Positions 22,815 to 32,400 of a DNA stretch of 35,788 nucleotides are shown one piece after another. The notes under the pieces were generated by a model. That model was not told where the DNA came from. It searched no databases and was given only the letters and a program-made list of their open reading frames with translations. Source of the stretch: CBDAKK01 sp965216965. GTDB taxonomy: Bacteria; Spirochaetota; Spirochaetia; WTKD01; G963693115. The DNA lies in assembly GCA_965216965.1 (NCBI GenBank), contig CBDCGX010000042.1, forward strand, positions 1 through 35,788, given 5' to 3'. The translations under genes were made by a program, and so were the position numbers. How positions within the stretch are numbered: position 1 is the stretch's first letter; the number at the start of each line of letters is the position of its first letter.

Positions 22815-23700
22815 AAAAAGTGACTTCATAAAAGAATTAGAACAAGAAGTAGAAAATGAAATGAGCGAAGATACTAAGGAAGAAAAAGAGGAGAATAAAA
22901 ATGAAAAAGACAATGAGAACAACACAGAAACAAATACAGAGAAAGATGAAGAAGAGAAAGAAAATAGTAACGCAAAAGAAGAGAATGGAGAGAAAGAACA
23001 AGAAGAGAGCAAGATTATTCCAATCAATATCTTAATAGATGGAGAAACTGTAGAGCTAAGAAATGCTGAAGAAATAGTAGAGTATATAACTAACAACTCA
23101 ACTAAAAGTACAAAAGAAAAAGCATTAAAAGATAGTAATATATCGGATGGAGATATAGCGTTATTGGCTGCAATCAAAGAAGGAGATATCAATGCCGTAT
23201 TCAAACTAGCAAAAAACAACAATCTAGACATAATGATGGCGGATATAGATGAGTTAGACGATGGGAAAGAGTATGAGCTGCAAAGTAAAGAAAATACTGC
23301 AGTGGATAACATTGCAAATGAAATATTGTCAAACCCAGAAAAGTTGAAAGCATTTGATGCAGTGATGAATGATGCACTAATGGTAGATGAAAGTTTTGCA
23401 AAAGCTATAACACAAGAAAATGTGTTAAAAGTATTTACTAAACACCTAGAAAATGGAACTGCAGAAAAGTTAATGCCAGAAGCAAAAAGACTTGCAAGAA
23501 TAAAAGGCATACCTGTGTTCGATGCATATACAATGCTAGGAGAAAGTGAACTTTCAAAGAATGAAGAAAAAGATACAACACAAGTATCAAGAGGAAAAGA
23601 AGGAACAAGAGAAAATCCAAAAAAGGAGGTAACGGAAGATGACATAGACGATATGGACGAAGAAGAGTTCGAAAAATACCTAGAATCGCAAAGACGATAA
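22807..23700 (+). CDS. scaffolding protein
   Basis: A 297-aa, very acidic protein between portal and major capsid genes, the usual place of the scaffold that guides prohead assembly. Residues ~1-68 are almost entirely Glu/Lys/Asn; a middle helical region follows; the C-terminal ~40 residues are again charged and may carry the capsid-binding helix (DDIDDMDEEEFEKYLESQRR). AAAGGAAGA precedes the ATG. The function comes from position and composition, not a motif. Confidence 0.78.
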   Translation: MDEKSDFIKELEQEVENEMSEDTKEEKEENKNEKDNENNTETNTEKDEEEKENSNAKEENGEKEQEESKIIPINILIDGETVELRNAEEIVEYITNNSTKSTKEKALKDSNISDGDIALLAAIKEGDINAVFKLAKNNNLDIMMADIDELDDGKEYELQSKENTAVDNIANEILSNPEKLKAFDAVMNDALMVDESFAKAITQENVLKVFTKHLENGTAEKLMPEAKRLARIKGIPVFDAYTMLGESELSKNEEKDTTQVSRGKEGTRENPKKEVTEDDIDDMDEEEFEKYLESQRR

Positions 23701-23719
23701 GGAAAAGTAGGAAATCGGA

Positions 23720-23734
23720 TAATCAAGATGATTA
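23720..23734. promoter_or_regulatory. 6-bp, 3-nt-loop hairpin before the capsid gene
   Basis: TAATCA and TGATTA are perfect arms around AGA. N4 virion polymerase uses small hairpins with 3-nt loops as promoters, so the geometry is suggestive. In an AT-rich leader, however, it could be chance, a late promoter element for the 813-aa polymerase, or an mRNA processing site. It lies 28 bases before the capsid ATG. Confidence 0.35.
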
Positions 23735-23761
23735 AGAAAATACTTAATTAAGGAGTAAAAA

Positions 23762-24805
23762 ATGGCTTATCCAATAAAAAACACAAAACCAGTAATGGGA
23801 ACCTCAGGTTTCTCATCAACAAAAGCTCAAGCAATCTATGACAAAATCTTATTGACAAGAGTCGTTCAAAATAGAGTCCATAGCTATGGTGCACAAAATA
23901 GAAAGATTAGAAAAAACTCAAATGCGAAAAAAGGCTTTGCATATAGATACAAAAATATGCTACCAGCATTGACACCACTAGCACAGTATGATGGTACCAA
24001 TATCATAAGACCTAACAAGATAGTAAGAGAAGAAGTCGAGTACGGTATTGAGTTTTACGGAGACTATGTTACAGTAACGGATGAACTCGACTTGCTAGAT
24101 TATGATAATATCAAAGATTCATTCTTGGATATACTAGGTGACCAAGCTGCACTAACTGCAGATACATTGACTAGAGATAAATTATACTCAGGAACAAATG
24201 TAATATATGCAAAAAGTAGTGCCGATAGAGCTGCAGTAGCAACTGGAAAAGTAGTCTTTGAAGATAAAGATTTTGATCTAGCGGAACTGAAGTTGAGAAA
24301 TCAAGGTGCTAAGAAATTCACAAAAGCAATTGAAGCATCCGTAAAAATAGCAACAAGAGCAATCAAGCCAGCATATATAGCTATAGTAGCTCCAGCGATA
24401 ACTCACGACCTAAGAGATCTTAGTGGATGGAGAGAAGTTACAGACTATGCAGATTATAGCAAGAGAATCGATGACAATGAAGTAGGCTCAAGAGGTGCTT
24501 TCAGATTCTTAGAATCAGATAATGCAAAGCCTGTAGATGTAAGTGGTACAAATGTATGGCAAACAATTGTATTTGGAGAAGATGCATATGCAGAAGTTCA
24601 ACTAAGAGGAAAAGGAAAAGTGAAAACACTAGTAGAAGGATTTGGTGGAAAGGGAGACCCATTGAGTCAATACCAAACCTTAGGGTGGAAAATGACATTT
24701 GGTGCTGCAATCTTGAACCAAGCTTGGCTCATTAGATTAGAAAGTGTATCAACATTAGAAGACAAAAGCGTTAAGCACTATATGGACTATACACCTAGAA
24801 CATAG
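23762..24805 (+). CDS. major capsid protein (N4 gp56 family)
   Basis: The HK97-fold shell protein of the N4-gp56 type, 347 aa (N4 gp56 is about 400). Characteristic stretches are GDYVTVTDELDLLDYDN near 99-115, ALTADTLTRDKLYSG (~129-143), YIAIVAPAITHDLRDL (~205-220), NEVGSRGAFRFLES (~240-253), and a C-terminal QYQTLGWKMTFGAAILNQAWLIRLES (~302-327). AAGGAG lies before the ATG in a 61-base leader, the longest gap in the structural block, and a stable hairpin follows the stop. Both features fit high expression. Confidence 0.95.
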   Translation: MAYPIKNTKPVMGTSGFSSTKAQAIYDKILLTRVVQNRVHSYGAQNRKIRKNSNAKKGFAYRYKNMLPALTPLAQYDGTNIIRPNKIVREEVEYGIEFYGDYVTVTDELDLLDYDNIKDSFLDILGDQAALTADTLTRDKLYSGTNVIYAKSSADRAAVATGKVVFEDKDFDLAELKLRNQGAKKFTKAIEASVKIATRAIKPAYIAIVAPAITHDLRDLSGWREVTDYADYSKRIDDNEVGSRGAFRFLESDNAKPVDVSGTNVWQTIVFGEDAYAEVQLRGKGKVKTLVEGFGGKGDPLSQYQTLGWKMTFGAAILNQAWLIRLESVSTLEDKSVKHYMDYTPRT

Positions 24806-24826
24806 TATGCTTTAAGTAGGAAAAAT

Positions 24827-24844
24827 GGGAGAAGAAATTCTCTC
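24827..24844 (+). terminator. 7-bp hairpin with GAAA tetraloop after the capsid gene
   Basis: GGGAGAA pairs with TTCTCTC (one G-U pair) around a GAAA loop, a very stable GNRA-type tetraloop. No T tract follows and the next ribosome binding site is 7 bases on. It more likely protects the capsid mRNA end or partly terminates than acts as a full stop. Confidence 0.5.
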
Positions 24845-24860
24845 ATCAATAGGAGAATAA

Positions 24861-25178
24861 ATGTCTAAAAAAAATGATAAAATAAGAGTGAACAAAGTAG
24901 AAAGAAATGGTATTTCAGTAAAGGTTATACCACTAAGAGACGGAGATGGAAAAAATGAAATATTTGTAGGAATAAACCAATACTCAGCGTTGATTGCACC
25001 TAGACAAAAAGTGTATATCCCAAGAAACATAGCAAAGTTTCTAGATGAAGCAACATCTCCAGTGACAATACCATTAGAGACAAAAGAGGAGAAAGAAAGA
25101 GATATAGCAAACGGAGGAAATGGTGTCTATAAAACGGTAGATGAAAAACTTTATGATGTAATAAGACTAAAGGAGTAA
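24861..25178 (+). CDS. small capsid-cluster protein, 105 aa
   Basis: A 105-aa protein following the capsid gene, with TAGGAGA before its ATG. It has a small beta-rich core (ISVKVIPLRDG, EIFVGINQYSALIAPRQKVYIPRNIAKFLDEA), a pattern found in small proteins encoded next to capsid genes in many phages, then a charged tail. It may decorate or join the head, but no function is established. It corresponds in position to N4 gene 55 or 54. Confidence 0.65.
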   Translation: MSKKNDKIRVNKVERNGISVKVIPLRDGDGKNEIFVGINQYSALIAPRQKVYIPRNIAKFLDEATSPVTIPLETKEEKERDIANGGNGVYKTVDEKLYDVIRLKE

Positions 25179-25181
25179 GAT

Positions 25182-25448
25182 ATGGATGGAATAACAGGAT
25201 TATTAAAAAATATATCTATAGGAGATATAGGTAAATTCTTAGGTGGAGATGCATTTAAAAATATGGTAGGACTAGGTTCAAACCTATGGCAAATGAATAA
25301 CCAAAACAAAATGTTAGGATTGCAACAAAATGCTATGCAACATACACAGGCACAAAATGACAAACTCTTACAGAGAAAATTTGATAAAGAAGATCAAATG
25401 GCAAATGTAGATTGGATGGCGGGATATGAAAGTCCAGTCTGGAACTAG
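25182..25448 (+). CDS. small virion-cluster protein, 88 aa
   Basis: An 88-aa protein with a Gly/Leu-rich amphipathic start (GLLKNISIGDIGKFLGG), then a Gln/Asn/Met-rich helix and an acidic end finishing PVWN. AAGGAG lies before the ATG. Small amphipathic proteins at this position in podoviruses are often internal or ejected proteins; this is inferred from context only. The next gene starts three bases after its stop. Confidence 0.6.
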   Translation: MDGITGLLKNISIGDIGKFLGGDAFKNMVGLGSNLWQMNNQNKMLGLQQNAMQHTQAQNDKLLQRKFDKEDQMANVDWMAGYESPVWN

Positions 25449-25451
25449 AAA

Positions 25452-26420
25452 ATGTTTAACTATAGACCAGAATCAATACAGAAATATGGAAATGATGCTC
25501 AATACTTGTCTTCAATGAACCAACTATTAGGGACTATAAACAAAACAGGTCAACAAGCAATAGAAAGTTTAGGAGGTATAGGGCAATCTTTCAGAGCGGG
25601 AGATTTGGCTCAAGCACAAGCTAATGGAGATTTTCAGGAATTAACACCACAAGAAATGCTAATGAAAAGAGCATCAATTGTGGGAGGAGGTTCCTTACCA
25701 GAACAATCATACAAAAATGCAGATATGTGGCAACAAGATGCAGTAAGTAGAGAAGACAACCAAAGAAAATTGGATGCAGCAACAACTCTCTACGATAGAC
25801 AAAGTGCAGCAAAGGCTCAAAGTATGGGAAATCAAATGGCATTAGCTAGATTGAGAAGTGGGTTAAGAACAAGAGAAAGACAAAGAAACAATAGTGGAAT
25901 ACAAGGAAAAGAAAATAATGAAAATATTTCACAAATAAACCAAAACTACAGTAGCAAAGAAATAGCGCAATACAAGAAGAATCTAGGATCAAAGGCTCGA
26001 TATCAAATTACAGATAGAGATGCTACGGATTTAATGGAAGGAGGTAATCAAATATTTGAGAAAAGAGATGTTGATTACAATGGAAAACCAATTGTAAAAA
26101 TAATGGTTCAATCTCCAGATGGAACAAGTATGCCATTAGAAGAATATAAAAAAATACTAAATGTGCACAGAAAAAGAAAAAATAGAAAAATAGAACAAAA
26201 AAATCAACCACAAGGAAAAAGACAACAACAAAACCAAATAATGGGTTTAGATACCTTAACTAGTAAAACGAAAACAAGACAAACAAAAAATGCAGAAATA
26301 GAAAAACAAAATATAGAAAAAAGTAAGCGAAAGGCAAAGAAAATAAAAGAGTTAACAATTCAATATCAAAATGGAACATTGTCTAGAGAAAAATACAGTG
26401 AACTATTGAAAGGATTATAA
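25452..26420 (+). CDS. putative internal virion protein, 322 aa
   Basis: A Gln/Asn/Arg-rich protein of unknown family immediately before the virion polymerase gene, where N4 encodes virion proteins gp52-54. Residues 1-130 are helical (NQLLGTINKTGQQAIESLGGIGQ); 130-170 basic and low-complexity; 180-225 contain a possible small domain (ARYQITDRDATDLMEGGNQIFEKR); the end is very basic (RKAKKIKEL). The ribosome site is weak (GGAACTAGAAA). It could be packaged inside the head and ejected with DNA. The stop overlaps the next ATG by one base. Confidence 0.6.
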   Translation: MFNYRPESIQKYGNDAQYLSSMNQLLGTINKTGQQAIESLGGIGQSFRAGDLAQAQANGDFQELTPQEMLMKRASIVGGGSLPEQSYKNADMWQQDAVSREDNQRKLDAATTLYDRQSAAKAQSMGNQMALARLRSGLRTRERQRNNSGIQGKENNENISQINQNYSSKEIAQYKKNLGSKARYQITDRDATDLMEGGNQIFEKRDVDYNGKPIVKIMVQSPDGTSMPLEEYKKILNVHRKRKNRKIEQKNQPQGKRQQQNQIMGLDTLTSKTKTRQTKNAEIEKQNIEKSKRKAKKIKELTIQYQNGTLSREKYSELLKGL

Positions 26421-29400
26421 TGACACAAGAAGAATTTGATTTGGCGAGAGATGAACTACTCTCAGAAAAACAAGAAACGAATCAACAACTTATGGAAAAA
26501 ACAAAAGAAGAAAGAGGCTTATGGGATGAAGCAAAATATCAATATAATCAACAAGTAGCTCAACCGATAAGAGAAGCCACAGGAGGATATGACGAATTAA
26601 AAACTCCGTTTTATCAACCAGATGAAGTTATCACTCCAAGAGGAGAAAAAATAAGAACCTCAAGTAGCTTGGTAAATAGTGCAACTAGAAAAGATTTATT
26701 AAGAGAAATGGATGATTTGCTAGAACAAGGGAAAAGAAATAACCCTAATGACCCATCATTCTATACAAAATATGATGACAATAGAAACTTGATAAAGCAA
26801 GGGACTGCAGGAATTGGCGTAGATGAAAGATATGTCAATGACGGTTTAGCGAATGAATGGAATGACACAAGTGAAGTTCATAGTCAAAATGCGAGGCTTG
26901 CAGAAGCCAAGCTAAATGGTAATCTAGAAACAAGAAAGCAAAGACTAATACTGAATCCAAAAGATGGAGCATTGGTTGGAGTTGATGGTTCAGGAGGAAC
27001 TGAGGTTAGAGAAAATGATGGGTTAGAAAGAGACCTACAGGATTATAAGCAATATGGCTATTTAAGAGATTTTGATGATGATATGTTAGATGAGCCATCT
27101 TTGAATATGAAAAGAAAAATCTTAGACGAAGATAAATATCGATTAAATAATCCAATGTCAAGAGAAGACCTTATTACAAATATGGATAAAATGGATGATA
27201 AGCATTTCTTTAAGTCTTTAGAAAAAATAGACTCAGATAACACTATAGATGGAGCTTATAGTGAAAAGCAAATGATGAAGAGTGAAAGGTGGAAACGATT
27301 AAGTGAAACACTTAGTGATTATTTTGACTTGTCTACCAGCCATTTAAAACCAAGAGAACTTGTTGGTGAAATGGCTCAAATAACAAATAAGATAGATGAT
27401 GGACTATTCAACTTGGTGGCTATGAGTAAAGAAAAACCAGAAGTTAGAGAAGCTTTAGGTAAAGCCTTATTGATGTACCAAGCCACAGGATTGGATACAA
27501 ATCAATTTGCTAGAGGAGTAGTTAATACTTTATTGGATACAACAACTTGGGCAACTGGAGGAGCTGGGGCATTAGCTAAAATCGCAGGAAAAGGAGCGAT
27601 TAAGGAGGGACTAAAATTAGGAGCAAAAGAACTAATTAAAGGCTCAGCAAAAAGTGCAATGACAAGTGGTGCATTATACAATATGGGGCAAGATGCAGTT
27701 ACTCAACAAATAGAAAATGAAGGAAATGGAAAAGACTTTAATACAGCAAGAACAATTACAGCTGGAGTCTTCGGTGCCGCTTTCGGTGGAGCAATGTCAA
27801 AAGGTATGGAAAAACTAGTAAATGGTTTATCTAAAAATGTAAAAGATGGAGTTATTACAGAAGAACAAGCTATAGAAATAGCAAAAAATAACGCAGATGG
27901 AGAAGAAGGTTATGTTCCAAAGAAAAGAGTAAGAGCTGGAACCGAAAAAGTAGATGAAGAAGAAGATTATGTGCCGAGGAAGAGAATAAGAGGCCAATCA
28001 AGAGAAGAATATATGGCAAAAGAAAAAGAGGAAGTAGGAGATACAGAAAATATAAAAGATATGACGGAAGACGAAATTAAAGTTTACGAAAGAAAAAAAG
28101 AAACTAGAGATGCAGAAGATGTAAATATAGAGAAAAAAGCATCAAGAAAGCTAGAAGACAAACAAGAAAAAATAGACAACGATGAAAAGGTAGTTGACAT
28201 AAATGATGAAATAGAAGCTAGAAGAGAAGTTCTAAACACTTCATCACAAACAAAAAATATTCCTAAATATAAGACGGATATATTAAAGAAGGAATTAGCA
28301 ACGCTCTATGTCGAACAAGGAATGAGTGTAAAAAAAGCTAGAAAAAAAGTAGACAAAGAAACCTTGGATATAGAAGTAAGCAAAGAAGCAAAGAAGATGA
28401 GCGAACCTGAAGTAGAAGAAAGCATAGGTTACTTAAGAAGAGGAATAGAGACGGAGAAGAGCACAAAAGAAATAGCAAACTCCGTAAATGTTCTAGAGAA
28501 AAAATTAGGAGAAGCAAATGTAAGAAATAAGGAAAAGGTTGCAAGAAAAATATATGACGACCTAATAGCTTCAAGTGAAAATGGAAATTCAATAACAAAA
28601 AAAATGAATGCCTCAAAAAATGCAAAACTAAAGACAATGGCTAGAGAGAATACAGAAAAGATAGAAACCGAAAAAGAAAACACGGAGCAAATAAAATATG
28701 AATCATTGAAGAAAACGAATGAAATAGAAGATGAAAATTTAAAGACAATAAGAGAAAAAAATGAGTTGGAAATAAAAAACATAGAAAACAAAGTATGGGA
28801 AAATGACAAAGAAATATCATTCCTAGAAGGAGACAAAGGAGCTAGTGCAACAAAAAATGCTGTAGAAAAAAAGGCAAGAGGAAAAAACTTATCAAAAGAA
28901 CAAATAGATAAGGTGAAAGAAGCAATACAAAAAGACTCGAGAGAAAGAACGGGAGAGAAGTTCAACGAGAAAACACTATCAAAAATAGTGGGAAGATGGC
29001 TACAGGATTATAATCTTAAAAATGATTTAGTCTATAAAGAAAGTGGAGAAGGCTTTGAACCACATATGATAACACCAATAGTGGAAAAAAAAATAGCATA
29101 TGATAATAAGAAATATAACAATATGCTAGATGCTATCTCAGAAAAAGGGAAAAGAGAAGTCTTAAATCCAGAAGATAGAAAAAGAGCTATGGACATAATA
29201 GAAAAGAATATGACGGAAGAAGAATTGAGCCAACTAGTGATGGCCAACAACAAGAGGTTCAGAATAGAAAAAAATGACAATGATAATAAAAATACCAGAG
29301 AATGGAAAAATCAAATAGAAGAGTATGTTAGAAGAATTAGACAAAAAAACAAAAACAATAAAGTTCTACAAAAGAAAGAAATAGAAAGACAAAGAACTGA

Positions 29401-32400
29401 AAAAGAAAAAGAAGTGATAGAGCAAGGGGAACTAAAAAGCGACAAAGAATATAATGAAGAATCAACTAAGTTAATGATAGCCAAAGAAGATATGGTTAAT
29501 GCAGGAGAAAGAGCAATAATAGACAAGATAGTAAAAAGCGACCAAAGCATAACTAAGTTGAGACAAATTAGAGACAAAATAAGAGAAAACGAATTAGACT
29601 TAGCAACGACGCAGAGAGAAAATGATGTGTCAAATATGAATAATAAAATAAAGACAATAAACAAATTATTAGAAGAAGAATTTTACAGGAGAAAAGTAAA
29701 TATCGACTTATTAAGAGAGAGACAAAAGAAAATGAAGAAAGGCATAGATGCATTAGCAGAAAGAGTCAAGGGAGTTCAAAAGAAAAAGATAGAATGGACA
29801 AAAAGTTTCTTCGTAAATAAAAAAGGGAAGAGAATAGAAAATAAAGAAATAATGGATGAAATGGATTTTATTAGTAGACAATTAGTAACTGTGGAAGATT
29901 TTGTAAATCCAAAGCATAGGGGAGAAAATATAGGAGAAAAGATACCTGAACCCACAATAAAGAGAATGATGCAGGAGTACGAAATAGGACATATAGACCG
30001 TGGATATTCTGAACATTCAGGACTACAAGTGCAAGGAAAGATAAAAGAACCTTTTATAGTGGAAGGAGATACAATAAGAGTCAATACTCTAAAAGATATA
30101 GATAAGGAATTAGAGTTAAGACTTCAATACTTTGATTCAAAAGAAAATATGAAACAAGTATATGGAAAATCAAATCAAGCTTTCGGTATGACAACAAAAG
30201 AAATAAGAGATTTGAGAAATAGATCAAATAGTACTAGACAAGCTAACAAGTATATATTTACAATAGATAGTTTGTATAGAATGAAAACATATGCAAACAA
30301 AACTGGCAAAGATATTATAGGCAATAAAATAAAGATGCTAAAAGATAAAGAAGTTGTAAACTATGTTTTCAGTAAAGAGCTACGAGAAAAAATAGACAAA
30401 GATCTATACGAAAATGTAAATATACACAAGCAATCAATAAAAGCTCAAAAAAGAAGAAGAGAAGAGCTAGATAAAAGATATGATTATCATAAAGAAAAGA
30501 ATATTAACAATAGAGAAAAACAAAGTGTTAAGCAAATAATCGCATCAAACAAAAGTATAAAAAATGAACTAGAACAAAAGATAGAAAAAAATGATATAGA
30601 AAGTAGAAAAGCCTACGAAGAAATAGTAAGAGGCGAAGCCAGCAAAGGAAAAAGCTGGGATGGAGAAATTACCAAAGAAATAGAGGGTAAATATGGAGAC
30701 GATGCGAGAATGATTCAGCATCAAAGAGATAGAATATTTGAATTGAAGCAATTTAATAATCACAAAATGACATATGATAATATCAAATTTAACGAAGGGC
30801 AAAGAATAACCAGAGAAATAGATGCCACTATGAAGACTAAATTTGATTCCAGGTTGGATGAAATTGCTGAAGCGGAAAGAATAGCTAATGAGTTTAGAGG
30901 AATAGAAAATTCAACAAAGATAGAATTGGATACTCTAGAAAATTTAGAAAGAATAGAAAAAGAAAAAAGAAAAGATTCTTCAATAGAAGGAGAGGAATCA
31001 AAAAGACAAGAAGAAGTAAAAGCCTCAAGGTTTAGATATAAAACATCATTGGACCAAGTATCTCAATATTGGGATACAGGAGAAATACCTAGAATAAAAG
31101 GTGACGATTATGGAACACAAGGAAATCAACAATTGTCTAACGAAGTAGTAAAGTTGATAGATGAAGTAAAAAAGACAAATGCAAATATAACAAAAAAAGA
31201 TATTGCAGAATGGCTTAGTCCGAATGGTGTAGATAACGAAACATCAAAAAGACTTAAAACTATAAAAAAAGAATTCATATCTCAAAAACTCAGAAAAGCA
31301 CAAAATGAAAAGTTAGGTATAAAAGATAATGAAATGATGGGAGAGAAAAGAACCTATTCATACAGAACAACGATAAAAGACTTATCGAATTCTGCATTGC
31401 AAGTACTAGGAACATTATTGAAGAATAAAAAGTTACTAGCATTGGCTAAATCTGGAGGAGAAAATGGTGATATTAGACAAAAGATAGGTGAAAATATGAT
31501 GAAGCATATGCCTGAAGGATCTTTTGTCTCACACAATCCAGAATTTAAAACACCTAAAGATTTCATTAAACCATTATTCATGACGGAAATATATGGTAGG
31601 CTAAGAAAAGGTCAAATGCAAGAGTTGATGGCCGTACATAGATGGGATGAAAAACAAGCAAGAAATTTCTTTGATGCATATGAAAAAGAAATGAACAATC
31701 TTGACCCAACATTAAAGAAAACAATAGATGCTATATACGCCAGATTGGAGCATCCAGAAAAAGGTTCCAAAATTGAGTTCGAACTACCAAATGGGTATAA
31801 AATAGAATTAGACTATGCAAAAGATTATAAACAAAAAGTGAAGTACAAGGGAAAAGATATTGACTTTGAAGTGAAAGGACAAGAGCTAGATGAATATAAT
31901 CGAGGACTATTTCCAGCCATACTACACTCAGTAGATGGTTATGTTGCCCACCGTTTGAGAGAAAAAGGATATCACACAGTACACGATGCAGTATATATCC
32001 CAAGTGGAAAAAATAAAAAGATGGATGAAGAGTATTATAAAATAATGGATGAACTCGCAGAAGACGATATCTTTGAGAAAATATTAAAAGATATAGGGAT
32101 TGACCCAGAGACTGTACCTATAGCCAAAAAGGGAGAAAAAGACTTTATGGATAAAGGATACTGGATAAATGGAGAAAAGAAAAAATCTGTGGGAGTAGAG
32201 CACGAAAAAGATGTAGAGCTAGAAATAGAAGGAAATGCAGTAAACAAAGAAAAGTTTCAAAATGAAGAAGGGGTAATGAGAGAGTTTATGGCAAGAAACG
32301 ATCATAGACAATTATCTGAAGATAAACTTTTAGACTTTATTATTGATCAAGGTCAATATGATAAAGTAGTAAGAACAATGCATACAAAAGAAAATCCTTT

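Noticed and set aside
22788..23726. A 312-codon minus-strand ORF opposite the scaffold gene
   Set aside because: Its Ser/Phe-rich sequence is what the reverse complement of Glu/Lys-rich codons produces. The + strand frame has position, start site and composition of a scaffold.
30266..30280. DSLYR (residues 1283-1287) as the DxxGR motif of the virion polymerase
   Set aside because: It lies 367 residues before motif A, against about 110 in T7-type enzymes; DQVSQ at 1545 aligns better on both sides.
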